The notes under the pieces: generated by a model
Database searches by the model: none
Seen by the model: only the letters and a program-made list of their open reading frames with translations
What the model was told of the DNA's origin: nothing
Made by a program: the position numbers and the translations under genes
Shown here: one piece after another, positions 12,661 through 25,469 of the stretch
Layout: each line of letters starts with the position of its first letter
How positions within the stretch are numbered: the first letter of the stretch is position 1
Assembly: GCA_029204225.1 (NCBI GenBank)
Contig: CM055113.1
Location: forward strand, 23,694,443-23,758,442
Source: Diphasiastrum complanatum
Lineage: Eukaryota > Streptophyta > Lycopodiopsida > Lycopodiales > Lycopodiaceae
DNA: 64,000 nucleotides
Direction of reading: 5' to 3'

Positions 12661-13110
12661 TATTGAATTGTGTTGAATCTTTAGAGTCAACAATTTTTTC
12701 TATGTTTAAATATTTGAATGTTTACTTAGATTTCAAGTATCTCTGTAAATTCCTGTAATTTATTATATTTTGAAAATATAAAAATTTAGAAAACATCGAT
12801 TAAAATTTTTTTTTTTTTTAAGCAAGCACTCCTATTTAATAATGTGTTAAAATCTAAGTTTTTTTCAATTTTTTTTAAATAAGTAAAAATATCGTTTTTT
12901 CTTATTTTAGTAGTTACGTGATTAATGATTTATTTTAATTAACATTGTTATTAAATATATACTAATATAAAGATGATAATAATAATATATTAATTAATTA
13001 ATTTAGCATGACTAAAATGTTTGACAAAATAAGATGTTTTTTTTAAGTATTACAATATATTTTCTTAAAGCATCTTAAATATTGGTTTTTTTTTTTTTTA
13101 AATCAAAATT
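12661..13110. other. AT-rich stretch, no gene
   Basis: Extremely AT-rich, with homopolymer runs such as T11-T12 near 12810 and 13088. It lies between two copia remnants of opposite orientation. Confidence 0.6.
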
Positions 13111-13114
13111 TCAA

Positions 13115-13437
13115 AAGAATGGGTATCCATGTCATAGAGCAAGTTCACACATGACCTTTCACAAAGAGTACTTCACTTCTTTGTTGGCATATGGAGATGA
13201 CAAGATGGTGATCTACACGGCCAATGATGGTGAGTGTGCAATCAAAGGGATTGGCACAATTCCTATTTCTCTCTCTACAAATAGGAATGTTCATTTCGAG
13301 GATGACTTGTTTATTCCATCTATTACCAAGAATTTGCTTAATGTGAGTCAAATGCTAAATAAGGGCCTCAAGGTGGAGTTTGATGGTCATCATGTTTATG
13401 GCAAATCTAGTTTTACTTGTGTGTCAATAAGTTGATG
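13115..13437 (+). pseudogene. copia protease / pre-integrase fragment
   Basis: An open frame of about 100 residues gives SSHMTFHKEYF, the sequence that follows the DSGA active site in copia proteases. The active-site Asp itself is missing. Then come GDDKMVIYTANDGECAIKGIGTI and FIPSITKNLLNVSQMLNKG, the family pattern between protease and integrase. No other part of this element is nearby, so it is an orphan fragment on the strand opposite to its left neighbour. Confidence 0.85.
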
Positions 13438-13524
13438 ACTAGAAAAACAAATCAAATGGTCGTTTTCCACATTGGGTAAGCACATTGTCTATAGCAAACT
13501 TGATGCATTTGTGTAAGTAGAACT

Positions 13525-13650
13525 CAAATTTTCAATTTGTCCCTCATAAGAAGGGAATTGCACTTTATGCATTTGTGAACGCATAAGTCAGATTTTCGAT
13601 TCATCCCTCATAAGAAGGGAATCTCACTTTATGCATTTAATTTGAGGCTT
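13525..13650. repeat. short direct repeat, two copies
   Basis: CCCTCATAAGAAGGGAAT occurs at 13541-13558 and 13604-13621. Similar flanking sequence (TTTTC.ATT upstream, CACTTTATGCATTT downstream) extends the repeat unit to about 63 bp. Confidence 0.8.
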
Positions 13651-14505
13651 TCCATAGCCTTTTTAATCCATTTAATAATCACTATTATTCTGTAAATTGG
13701 TCGTAATAATAAAGCAAAATCCAAAATAAATTTGTCAATAGTAGTTCACATGGCCCATGAAACTACAGATTTCCCAAACAATTTGTGGTAGTGGTAGCAA
13801 TATAATGGCCTTAATCTTTTCAAGGTTCGTAATTATTCCCTGACACAATACTATGTGGCCTAATTTTGGTCCATGTGTGACCTAGACATTTTAAAAAATG
13901 AAAGATCAGGTCTGTAAGGGCTGCAGACAGACTGGCGAATTCTGATATACTTGGTTGGTTCAAAAAAAAGGTCACTTGGGTCACTTCTTTTCAAAGAAAA
14001 TGCCCAAGTTGACTCTTTTGTTGCTTTCCCCCGGCTTGATAAATTGCTCCACAGTCAAAATTTAAAAGTTACAACTTAGATTGAAATCGAGCGAACAATG
14101 AAGTTATGAACTATATAGTGAAAACCGAATAGCTGGTATCAAACTATACACGTCACAAATAATACATATGATATCAAAATGAGCTGAATAGTTAATGGCA
14201 AATACTGAATCCAAAGTCATGACTCATGAGAAAGAGGCGCTAAAAGAGAGAAATGGAATCACGATTGAACCAAGCCCGGGCTGTCCGAAAAAATTTCTGG
14301 TCCCGATTCTTTTCTTATTTGAATCGGACCTGACGATTCTTTGACGAATCGCGATTTGTGAGCCAACAAATTGCGATTCGTGGAAACACTAGTGTGAAAG
14401 ACTCGTGTTGTTGTTGGAAGATAGAAGACAAACAAACAAGCAAACACACAACACGGAAGCAAGAAAACAAAGGAAAAGAAGCTAGGTAAAAAACATACTT
14501 AAAAA

Positions 14506-14520
14506 GCGGCAACGGCGCCA
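14506..14520 (-). other. gypsy-type primer-binding site
   Basis: Minus strand TGGCGCCGTTGCCGC. TGGCGCCGTTGCC is the primer site typical of Athila-like Ty3/gypsy elements in plants (tRNA-Asp type). The + strand to its right begins TGGTGGAAG (14522), so a minus-strand 5' LTR is expected there. Confidence 0.75.
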
Positions 14521-14521
14521 A

Positions 14522-15790
14522 TGGTGGAAGTAAATCTGATTTGTCAATGTTTGGCTAGATCTACTGACAATGTGATGTAGTATAGAGAGGATCGTCCACT
14601 TCCTAAGTTTCTACCAGGCTTCAGACAAAATGCGAGATAGAAAAAAACAATGATGAAGCACTAAGGCTTACCCAACTGGTGCTCGAATTAGAAATAAAAC
14701 TAATCTAAGATGACAAAATGCAAAACCTTACTAAGGCTTACCCAACTAGCAAGGAGCTTAAACTAAATCTTAGATTAACACCCAAAGGGATTGAAAATGA
14801 TAGAATGCGGCTAAACTAAGCATAAAGCGATTAAAAACATGCCACAATAAAAACCAATGAAAGGAGGCAAGAGGAGGCCCGAGCACCTTCTCTCAAGCTA
14901 TGCACCTTCCAAAGGGAACACCAAGAAATAGAATGACTTCTCAAATAGAGAGCAATTTAGCATAAGTGTTATTTACAAGGCACATACCTCTCATTCTATG
15001 GCAAGGAGGGTCTTCCATAAGTATCCACTAACTTATAAGACTAATCTATTTCTAGCCTTTGTAGAACTTCTAACTTAGGATTTAGAACTTCAAAGTTTCT
15101 TAACTTAGGAAAACTTAAGATAAAATATTTCTAATCTAAGTTTCCTAAGTCATTAAGCTTCTACTCATGGGCTTACAAACACATGCCATGGCGGAAGTTA
15201 ATTAACAAACACTCGTACGTGGACTTACAAAACACATGCCACGGAGTTTTTTTTTTTTGTGTTAGCACAGATGTAACATCACACTTCAATCTTGTCACAA
15301 GTGCTTCTTGGACTGTCATAAATAGTTTGTGTCTACAATATACAAAGTGCATATGATAAATACTTTCAAATTAAAAGATCATTTAAAATAGTGAAATGGA
15401 AATAGACAAATTTCTCTCTAAAAAAAATTTATCTCTAATATTCTCTTCTCATTTATGCAAGGGAGAGTTGTCCATCAACAACCCTTGAGAGAACACTTCT
15501 GATGAATTAATCTCTTGCATGTTCTTCCACTCAGATATTCCCATCTCAATAGTAATGAGTTTCAGTGTTCGAGTGAAAGTTGTTACTTTTATTTAAGATT
15601 TTGAGGCCCCTTGCGCTGGCTAGCCTTTTATTTCAAAATTCTCCCGTTTATCAAAAAATTTATCAACAAGGGCCCAAACCTAAAAGAAATAGAAATTAGA
15701 ATTAGAAATAAAATTAAATTAACTCCATGACAAGCATAGGACTTTGAAAAGAATTACAATTATGATGAGAATAAGAATTTATGACAAGAT
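14522..15790 (-). repeat. probable gypsy 5' LTR region, otherwise no gene
   Basis: Non-coding sequence with the start expected of an LTR next to the primer site, including GGATCGTCCAC at about 14589-14599. I cannot place its far end. No gag or pol follows on the left (13650-14505), so the element is reduced to its 5' end. Confidence 0.45.
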
Positions 15791-16284
15791 TTATAATTTA
15801 CAGAGAACATAGCTGGGTATGACGAGCGTAAGAATAACAGCCATCCATGATGAGAATAGCATACAAAAATTCACCTGGCCACTACGGAAGGCAAGTTGAT
15901 AAAAGTTGTCATATTTTGTGAGCTCTGCGTTGGATTCTTTGAATCGAATGATAGGCATGTCTCTTGCGCATAGCTTCATCTCTACAAAGCCGAATCTTTA
16001 TCATGTCTCATTCAGATTAAAAAGTGACGCGATTTATCCTCCTCTTTTACAAGGATTTTGGGATATCGTTCTTCTTCATCCTCATCAAACTGGTCAGCAA
16101 GCCCTTTTCCTTGAACATGAAATTGTGAGTCTCCTTTGTCAGGCTTCTCAGCAACATGAATATATAATTCGATCAATTTTGTATTGTTGACACCGCTTGT
16201 GAAGTAGGACATAAATTTTCTTTTGTCCTTCTGAGGGACATCTTGGAATCTACCAGACATTTTGAATGTAATGTTTGATGTCAA
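15791..16284 (-). other. unidentified open frames
   Basis: Two adjoining minus-strand frames, 90 and 62 codons (16284-16012 and 15979-15791), read SGRFQDVPQKDKRKFMSYF ... and FKESNAELTKYDNFYQLAF .... Composition is protein-like, with charged residues and few low-complexity runs, but I do not recognise a family. It could be a decayed gene or transposon fragment, or chance. Confidence 0.25.
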
Positions 16285-16544
16285 AAATACTATTTAACCT
16301 GGAAACATAATGAAAATATAGAGATATTTTAAAAAATATTCTATGCAACATACAAATTCTCCCAAAAAAAAAACATTTTCAAGACAAATTACTAGATTTT
16401 TAACATCATATTAAGTGAGTTTTTTCTTTAAAATTTAATTAAAATACAAATATTATATAAATTTTCTTTCTTTTATGTCGAAAAAAATCTTTTGTAGCAA
16501 AGTGAAATTCATTATGATGGACATAGCATCGTAAACTCTCAGGT

Positions 16545-17069
16545 CTATGCTCGGCATAACAAGATATGAAAGTAACAAGCGTTTGCTATGTTGAGCATAA
16601 TGAGATAAGCCAGTGGCCTCACTGTTGTGCTCAGCATAGTGAAAGATTTTGCTATGTCAGGCATAGCGAAGCAAAGTCTAAGCTTACACCATGTTATGCT
16701 TAGCATAGCATGTGAAGGACATTGAACGTGTTTTCTATATTGAGCATAGTTAAATAAAGAGGATCCATCATCGATGTTGTGCATAGCATCTGAAGCAATT
16801 GCTATGTTGAGCGTAACAAAGCGAAGTAGATGGTCAACCTTCTTCCTATGCTGAGCATAGCAAAGGATAGTGTAGATTAGTTCATACCTATGCTCAGCAT
16901 AGCTAGCCTCTAAAATTAAGAACAGCTGTTATGTTGAGCATAATAAAGAAGATTTTATAACCTAAATGATGGGCTCAGCGTCAACGAATATTCTCTATCT
17001 AAAAACAGTTTTTATTTTAAAATGTTTAATTTAAAATAGAGATGAAATTTATGTTATGCTTAGTATGGC
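16545..17069. repeat. array of CTATGCTNAGCATAG near-palindromes
   Basis: About twelve imperfect copies of a 15-17 bp near-palindrome. The clearest are at 16585-16599, 16626-16639, 16651-16667, 16693-16709, 16735-16749, 16774-16787, 16801-16815, 16845-16860, 16888-16903 and 17053-17069. Spacing is irregular, roughly 25-60 bp, and the sequence between copies is not repeated. Subterminal binding sites of a DNA transposon are one possibility. Confidence 0.85.
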
Positions 17070-18190
17070 AAACGATTTACAGGAGAAAAAAATAAGTGTC
17101 CATCTTACCTCAGTCCAAACATGGTCCACAAATGAGGTGCCTTATGCTTGGTTTTGGGTCCTTTAATTTTTTTTTAAAATTTACATTCATCTTTGAAAAT
17201 CAACGTTTTGTGGACCGACCACCAGTCACGAATTCCACCCGATTAACCGACCTCCTTAAGGTGACTGCGACCCACACACCCATGACTCCATTAAGATGCC
17301 AACCTTAACCCTCAACTATAAACCCATCTCTAACCCTTAGCATAACCCTAACAATTAACCTAAATTGAGATCCTAACCCTAACCCTAATTCTATTAGTAT
17401 TTAAGACAAATTTGTCAAAGCAACTTCATTAAAAAATTTGGCAAATGAAGTACAAAATGTAACCCCATCTCCAACTTGCCTTTTCTTGTCCACAAAAATG
17501 AGCATTGATAGCTCCATCGTTGTGATAAACTTTTACAACAAAATGAATTCCAATCACTGCTAAAAGTGACGAAGAATGCACATTTGATTGATCTAGATCC
17601 AAACCATGAGCTAGAATGAAGACTAGTTAGTTACCAAAATTAGCTTATCTTGGCATTTAACTCCACTTATAGATTTGATCAAACACTCCAAAGAAAGGTG
17701 CAGCAAGCTTCCTAGACCTTCAATCAACCTTACTACCATAAATGCATAAGATCACTCACATATAGTAATACTAACTCGCCACATAAAGTCAATGTGAAGG
17801 AAAGTGGAAAAATTCAATTTTCTCATCATCATACAACAAGATATATATATATATATATATATAATCTAGGATTTAGGTTTTCCCTTCATCCATATGTGAC
17901 CTAACCCTAAATTAAATACCTTAAAATAGGTCGTCAACCCTAGAATTGACCTCATGATCTCGAGATTCACCAAGAAGGCAAAAATTGCTAAAAAATAGTT
18001 CTACATTCTCTCTACAATGCTAATGTACATTTTGTATTCATTAGTGAAGATGCCATTTGACCTTGTTTGAGGAATTAACATGATTAGACATAGGGCTAAG
18101 AATCTATACATGTGGCATATGCCACATCACCACTTACAAGTGGAATTACATCAAATTAGTCAAGCGTGATTTTTCAATACTCCTCACAAT
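17070..18190. other. no gene; telomere-like and AT microrepeats
   Basis: Contains CCTAACCCTAACCCTAA (17372-17388) and scattered AACCCTAA, and an (AT)n run at about 17841-17863. TGAAAAATCACGC on the minus strand near 18174 could be the LTR start after the RNase H of the next copia element. Confidence 0.5.
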
Positions 18191-18960
18191 TTAGCTAGAC
18201 GATAACATAGCTTTACTAGTTAAGCCAAGGTCTGATCTAAGCTTAAAAAATGAAGCATTTTGAAGAGGCTTTGTCAATATATCAGAAATGCATTCTTCAC
18301 TTGAAACATGCTCCAATGAGACCTCCTTAGCTTGGTCTTTCTCCCTTACAAAATGGTGAGCAACTTCCATGTGTTTGCTTCTTGTATGGTTGATTGGATT
18401 GGATGCTAGGTGTTGGGCCGAGATGTTATCATTGTAGATGAGTGGAGTGACACCTGATATGATCACTTTGTGCTCGTCAAACAACCTTTTGATCCAAAGC
18501 TCCTCCTTGGTTGTGGTTGTTAGAGCCTTGTACTCAACCTCAGTAGATGAAAGAGATATTGTTTGTTGTTTCTTTGATAGCCAAGAAAGCACACCTTCTC
18601 CAATGAAGGTTGCAAAGGCACTTGTTGAATTTTTATCCCTTTGGTCCCTTGCAAAATCTGAATCACTAAAAGCATGCAAGTTAATAAAGTCACCTCTATA
18701 AAGAATTCCAAAATCCAGTGTACCCGAGATGCATCTCAATATCCTCTTGGCACATTTCCAATGGATATGGATCCTGCAAATTTTGGCTAAGCTTGCAAAC
18801 ACTATAGAAAAGATCAGGTCTTGTTATGGTTATCCACATTAAGGGGCCAATAAGTTACCTATAAAGAGTGATGTCCTTGAGGAATCTTTCATCCTCTTTA
18901 CATCATGCTCCATGGGAGCTTCTACATGCATTGGTCATCCAAAGATATTGAGTAAAATGG
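18191..18960 (-). pseudogene. copia RT C-terminus and RNase H
   Basis: This is the 3' part of the copia element that resumes at 19752. It covers the RT end (ITITRPDL; IHWKCAKRILRCISGT) and a full-length RNase H domain. The acidic residues are in AFSDSDFA (about 18660), SSTEVEYKALT (about 18540) and IYNDNISAQHL (about 18440). The family-typical end HTRSKHMEVAHHFVREK ... DILTKPL closes at 18191. The open frame spans 203 codons. It is separated from the upstream RT part by about 790 bp of unrelated sequence. Confidence 0.9.
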
Positions 18961-19751
18961 TGTCCAGAAACACCAATGATAAAACGATTTGGTCAAGGTC
19001 GGAAGGTCTAGAATGGGAATGTTATCTTCCAGGCTCTTAGGACAACAATAAGAAATTAATCTGACAGCAACAAGCAGAAAGGATCCTTCACAATAAAATA
19101 TGTTTGGCTTTTGATTCCTCTCAACAAGCATGAGGAATTAGTTCTTATCACAACAAGCAAACAAAGCAGAACAACAATTAAGTTCTTTATCTAAACACAT
19201 AGCTCATTCAGAAGTTCCGATTAGAGTTAAGCTTAAGGCATCGGCTAATTCCCTATACACATTAGTTGGAATTGTCGCTCCCAGTTGTCGCTTGTAAGTC
19301 CACGTTAGAAAATCTGGAATTCAGTACAAGTGAAGAGTGAATGCCGCAAACAGATGTCTATCAAAATCGGTGACAGACTAACTCAAAGTGTGTTCGCTCA
19401 ATTGATAAGAAGTGCAACTGTAACAGATAACAGAGGAAAGGAATGCAAACTGGCTCTCTTCTCTCTATTGATAGTTGATCTCAACGTCTGCATAAGTACA
19501 ATGGCTCTGAGTGTCGCCCTTATAGGAATGAACATTGGCTTAAGCGTCGATCACCAACCGTTAAGGTGTCGGTTGGGATCCGCTAATGTGTCGCACAAAA
19601 CATCGCAAGTTCTTGATTACAATGAATTTACAAAATGCAAATAGGCCTTTACATAAATTTAGGAACTATAGCATATTTTCATGTACAAAAATTAAAAATT
19701 TTACAATATAAAACATTAAATTTGGATAATGTGAGATCATAGGCCTCCACA
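18961..19751. mobile_element. insertion splitting the copia RT
   Basis: The copia reading frame stops near 18960 and resumes near 19752. The intervening ~790 bp begins TGTCCAG and ends CCACA, like an LTR, and is non-coding. I could not find a matching target duplication (AATGG left, GTTAG right), so a solo LTR is possible but unproven. Confidence 0.45.
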
Positions 19752-20340
19752 GTTAGATTGACAAATGAAGACATAATCTAAATATCTAAGTACTTCCATA
19801 TCCAAAATGAAGTGCAAATGGCCAAGATCTACCATCTTGAATTCATGGATAGATCTAGCTTAGTTTTCTCAATCCCTTCTAAGTTATCTCCACTAAGTAT
19901 GCTATCATTAACATAAAGCAATAAAAGTACAATATCTTTTTCACTAAATCTTATGAACAAAGTGGGATCATACTCACTAAGATTAAATCCAATAGAGATA
20001 AGAAACGTATTGAGTCTTGTTATGATCTTCCCACTCTTCTTGATGTTGCATACATTGGTAGAGAACCCCAGAATGAAACCAAGATCTAAGAGTTGGCCAA
20101 CACTAAACAAATTCTTAGTGATGCTAGGAACGAAGAGAATACCATATATCTTAGTCTTTTTGGAAGATCCTAAGCATAAGGGAATGGATCCCACACCTTA
20201 AACTTTACATTCATGATCATTTGTTGTAAAAATGGACTTTATAGGTCTTACATAAGGTGTGAGTTGATGAACTCCCTTTTACCTAACATATGGGAGCTAG
20301 CCCCACTATCTATCCACCAAGGATCTACACCTTTGACACT
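19752..20340 (-). pseudogene. copia protease fused by deletion to RT
   Basis: Minus strand gives the protease site WWIDSGASSHMLGKREF (about 20325-20270). Then FVPSITKNLFSVGQLLDLGF (about 20120-20060), the protease-integrase linker, runs in one frame straight into RT: FNLSEYDPTLFIRF, then LYVNDSILSGDN. The whole integrase and the first half of RT are gone. The catalytic box is YVND instead of YVDD. RT continues as DLGHLHFILDMEVLRYLDYVF to about 19765, where the insertion at 18961-19751 begins. Confidence 0.88.
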
Positions 20341-22700
20341 TGATGATGAAAAGGTTGACATCGTGGGTGAGTCCTTGTCAGGGAAAGCTCCTCAAGATCC
20401 TACTTACAAGACAAAACAATAGAGAACACACTGTGGAGAAACCACCCAACCAAGTAGAAGCAACTGATCAATCTCCAGAAGCTTCTCCCCCAAGACAAGG
20501 AATAGGAAGCAAGAGTAGAGAGAGAGGACATGGCAATGAATCACCAAAATAATAATGGAGTAGGGCAAATTTCCACCAGTTATATGGACCCAAGAACACC
20601 CTGTGCATGCAACCATGCAAGGTCTAAACTCTCCTATTAATAATTCCAATTGTTATTGATACTCTACACATGCATTGACTGTCCTAAACCATGTACTAAC
20701 TCCAATTAGTGTGTCTGGGCCTCACAAGGTTATTAAATACTTTACGGATCTCGTTCAATATGACATGGCATAACCAATAATCTCGAGCTCTGGAGTACCA
20801 TCATGTATCCAAGTCTAGGACTATATTGAATCCTATAATTAGACATAACATTCTTCCCCCTTGAACTGCTCATGTCCTCATAAGCGGAACTTGGGAAGAT
20901 TCTTCTTTATGCTATCAATTCTCTCCCACGAATCATCATCGAATTAAGCACTCAAAGATAGAACAATTTCTCAATTGTTTATCTCTAGTTCTGAGCACTT
21001 TCTCAGGTTACAAAGGTACACTAAGCGATAAATGTGAAAAAAAATACTTGATAAATCAACAAGATCTTAGCCAAATCTGGTTGCACATCTAGAAATAGCT
21101 AAAAGATAGAAATCACTATTTTATGCATGCTAAAACTTAAAAATGCATAAAGATCTAATCATAAAACATTTAAATACAGTAAGGAACTGACCCTTTTTTA
21201 CAACAACAACAACCTATTGTCCTTCACACGCAAGATCAATCATAAAATCAAAACCAAGATACCAAGAGAAAAACACATGAGATGGACATAGAATCATAAG
21301 TGAATTCTCTACATAAAAAGAGAATACATTAATATGTTCTCCACACTTCTACTGCTATTTATAGCTTCTCAAATGTCATTAGGCCACTTTCCCTAAACTT
21401 TTCCTAAATAGTAATTTCTTGGTATCTCACCAAATGACCTAGAAATTCTTGTCTAGATGCGGTGTATCAAATTAGCCAATTAGAATGGGTTCAAACTCGA
21501 CCCCATCCACTTATCTACTTGCCAAAAATGGTACAAACACTATTTAGGCCTTTATTGACAAAAAAAAATCTATCTCTAACTTGAGATCTAAATTTGGCCT
21601 CAAAATTGCCAAGATCAAACAACTAAACTAGTTGAATTGTTCACACTCCCTCTTCAACTAGTTTCAGCATAGAGTTAACCATACTACTTTGATCATGCGA
21701 GAGGCCGAGGCTTTGCCAGCAACGTAACATTTCCAACATAGTTTGTAGGATCAAACTTTTTACTCCACTTTTTGAAGAGATACGAGAAGTTGGACCTTCA
21801 TTGCCTCCAACAACGATTGTGACACTCAGGGAGCTCTATATCTGCATTCAAAAAGAAAAGCTATTGCTAAACGGTTGCCAAAAAGCTAGCCTCATTGGCT
21901 GCTTATGGGGATTGAATCAGTCTCTGGATAGTTTCAGGAGCTTACCCAAGACAAAGAGGCATATTGTGAACCTTGTATGAGAATAAGTGAATCATCCTTG
22001 AAGTACGTCAAGCCATACAAAAGTATTTGGCCTCACTAGTTTCAAGCTCAAAAAGTATGTGATGCAAATTACTAGTGGTAAAAGCAATTGTGGACTAGTC
22101 AATTTGGCATGAATAATCTTGGTGATTCTTTCGTTGGCTCGAAAGATTAACATATTGAGAGGGAGAACATTCAAGTTTTGAGAATTGAAAGCAAAGTTTA
22201 TTCGTCTACAATGTAGTTACATAGCCATCCTTGAGTTTGCAACCTAAATCTTTAGCATTTTTGTTCCACTTTGCATCTTCCCTAGGATTGATGGTTTCAA
22301 AGTTTTATTCATTGACAGACATCACAGGCCTTTATGTAGATGTGGATATCTTGGAAGCGGGTTGGAAACGCAATAGTTCTCAAAACAAGGTTTATGCTCA
22401 AATTTCACCTATGGTCACCCTCCGCTCCCAAATGATTAACACAAGCTACTTTAGTTGTATAACATGTCATTTGCACATAGAGAGCAAGCACATTATTTGT
22501 TATGAGGTTGAGAAAATTCGTCTTAGAAGACCTATACATGATAATAAGACAAGAGAATGTAATTGAATTTAGGTGCAAGCTAATAGATAAATTCTTCCCA
22601 ATGGCAATTTGACTATTTTTATGGAACTGTTAAAGATTTCAAAATGTAGTAATGAGCTTACTATACAATGTGAGGCTTGACAACTTAGATCTCATGTGTC
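20341..22700. other. no gene recognised
   Basis: The first ~220 bp may be decayed gag of the preceding copia element. The rest is AT-rich without recognisable coding. No primer site or LTR boundary for that element was found. Confidence 0.5.
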
Positions 22701-22705
22701 ATGGG

Positions 22706-22821
<116 letters not shown>

Positions 22822-23034
22822 CATTAATGTCTTTTTCATGCCAAAAGACATAAGACTTGTAAATGTACTTGTCAAGTATGTGGTATTAGTGCATATGAAA
22901 CATCTCAAAAATAATAAAGAAAAAAACAACATATCTAAATACTATGAGTTGAGATGAATGACATGGAAACAACATCAACTTTTCCGCCAGTGTCCGCTCG
23001 CCATAGATCTCGCACACTTGCTCGTAGATTTTGA

Positions 23035-23173
23035 GGAATCTGATAGAATTCTAAATATAGGACACAAAGTAGAATTTGAATCTGATCAATGTGAAGCAGT
23101 CAATGGGATAGGCAAGATCCTAGCACTCAGAAAGAGACATGGATACTTGTACAGATTAAGTCATAGAGTATAA
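23035..23173 (+). pseudogene. copia protease-integrase linker fragment
   Basis: An open frame reads IGHKVEFESDQCEAVNGIGK followed by ILALRKRHGYLYRLSHRV. This is the copia pattern just before the integrase zinc-binding domain. Nothing recognisable follows, so it is a short orphan fragment. Confidence 0.75.
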
Positions 23174-24099
23174 GTGCGACTAAATGTAAAAAATGAGGTA
23201 TAGCACTATCATCATGTCATGCTGAAGCTATAGAAGGATGTGATGCGAGCCACAACATGACGTAGCTCTGGTAGCCACTGACGTCATTTAGAAGGATGAG
23301 AGGTCTCTCCTCATGATACGTTGAATAGATCAAGCTACAACATGACCGTGAGTGATGCGTTGTCTCTGATTTCTATGAATAAGTGCGTCATCGTCATCAT
23401 CATCATTAAACTCTAGGTCCCATCATGGTCTTTTCCTATAAAGAAAAGAGGTAATCTAAGGCTGAGAACTAAGTTGACTCTGCTGCGCTGTTTGGCACTA
23501 ATCCACCAAGTGCGATCAAGATATGCTCTATATAAAAGACGTCTAATATATTGATGAGTACTTGAAGAGATATTCGTGATAGAGTAACAAATGACTCAAG
23601 GAGGAGGTGGGATGCCTGAGAGAACCATGACAACTGGTAACCCTTATCATGAAGCTTATGGGAAGAAGCAAATGCTATGTGTGTGAATCTTTGCTTTGCA
23701 ATTGGAAGCGCCTGAACTTTTTGAATATATGTAATAAGTTGAAAAGCTGCAACTAGCTGTATAGGTGGAGTACAAAACTCAACAAGAATGATCTCATGAG
23801 AAATAGAAGGCATTGCCTGAATCATGTGGAAGTCTATAATCTCAAGATACTAGCCCAATGTGAGGCGAAAAGACTATTGCACTTCTGCATATAAAGTTGT
23901 GGGGGTGATAATGGTCTCAAAAAGTCTATACTTACTTGGAGCATCCCGAATGGACATCTTAAACAAGAATTCTCTAATTGAACAAAGGAAGAATGGCCCT
24001 TAAACAAGAATTCTCTAATTGAACAAAGGAAGAATGGCCCTTCCCAAGTCAAGCAATCATTGCCTATGTCATACTAAATATAGGACCAATGAAAAGTAT
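23174..24099. other. no gene; exact 41-bp tandem duplication inside
   Basis: No coding sequence recognised. The 41 bp at 23959-23999 are repeated exactly at 24000-24040 (TTAAACAAGAATTC...). Confidence 0.7.
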
Positions 24100-25415
24100 T
24101 TCCAAATATAGTTCCTAACGCTGCATGAAAGCCCTAGAAGTATTGAAGACCATAGCCATGGCCTTCGCAATGTTCACTCTCAATCTCCAACAGGTACAAA
24201 AGGCATGTACGCAATCCAACCATCGTTGTAAGCCCTCTCTGAGACTAGCACCACATCATCAACATCAAAAAAAATGGCAATCAAAATGCGTCTAGTTTAC
24301 AACCAAATCCACCACACTATGAAATGAGCCTCTCCAATTCATCAATATATAATCCAAAGAGAACCAATAAAAGGTAGCAACCTTGCTTCACCTCAATGTT
24401 GCTCCAAATATGCTCAAAATTGCCATTGTCATGCCAAAAAACAGCCGAAAACTCTCATAAAGTGCTATCGCACTCAAAATAATGTCCGTGAAAAGCAAAG
24501 GTCACGAAGTTTTTGAATGACCAAGGGACATAAAAAAAAGGCTTTCCTAAAGTCCACAAAACAACAGTAAACTCGCTCTTTCATGTGCTTAGATTCTTTT
24601 ATAAAAAGCCTGAAGCGTGAAGATATGATCGATAATAGAATAATGGGCTCAAAATCCTACCTAGCCCGAAGGATATAGTCTCCTAATCTCAGCTTTTGAC
24701 CTCACAGTTGACTGGAGAATATTACCATATAGCTTCGCAAAAACATGTCCAATCATAATAGTGCGATAGTTGTGGAGGATCATGGGGTCGCCATTTTTGT
24801 GAATGGGGGTGGATGATATCGATGCACCATGAGGATGAGAAGCCAGAGATGACAACATGATTGAGGAGAATGGGCTAAGGTTGGAGCAAGTATGATTCAA
24901 TAGCTCATATTTAAGGTCATTCATGTCCCTTGCCCCATGGGTTTTCAATCTCCAAATTCCCACAAAGAGCATATCAAAGGTGAAGAAGGTGAATTCAAAT
25001 GGTCAAGGAGAGATCGAGATGGGTGAGTCAATAAGGAAGGTGTATAGACTGGTAATAATCGCCCCAAATGTAGAGGTCATTCAAGAGATGTGGTCAGGCA
25101 CCAGGGATAAACTCATGCCAAAAAGCACCAAAGGAAGAGCTGAAAAGGAGGTCAACAAGGCATTTTCCTTCGGAGTCATCATAGGCATGCTTTTACGATG
25201 GAGCATACGATCATATGATTGGCAAGAGGAGCGAAGTAGGTGACGGGCACTTGTATGTGCATGAGAGACGATGTGATGAAGGGAGCAACATTTTGCATCA
25301 TACCAAGGAGGGTGTAAAGAGCAAGGTGGTGAATTGTGATTCCAATGGGCTATCATGGGGAAACGAGTAAGAAAGCAAGAGACTCCTACATATATAGAGA
25401 ATTCAATGTGTATTT

Positions 25416-25469
<54 letters not shown>

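Noticed and set aside
17330-17395. Telomere-like CCTAACCCTAACCCTAA
   Set aside because: Only about two and a half units, and not the TTTAGGG unit of most plants; too short for an interstitial telomere.
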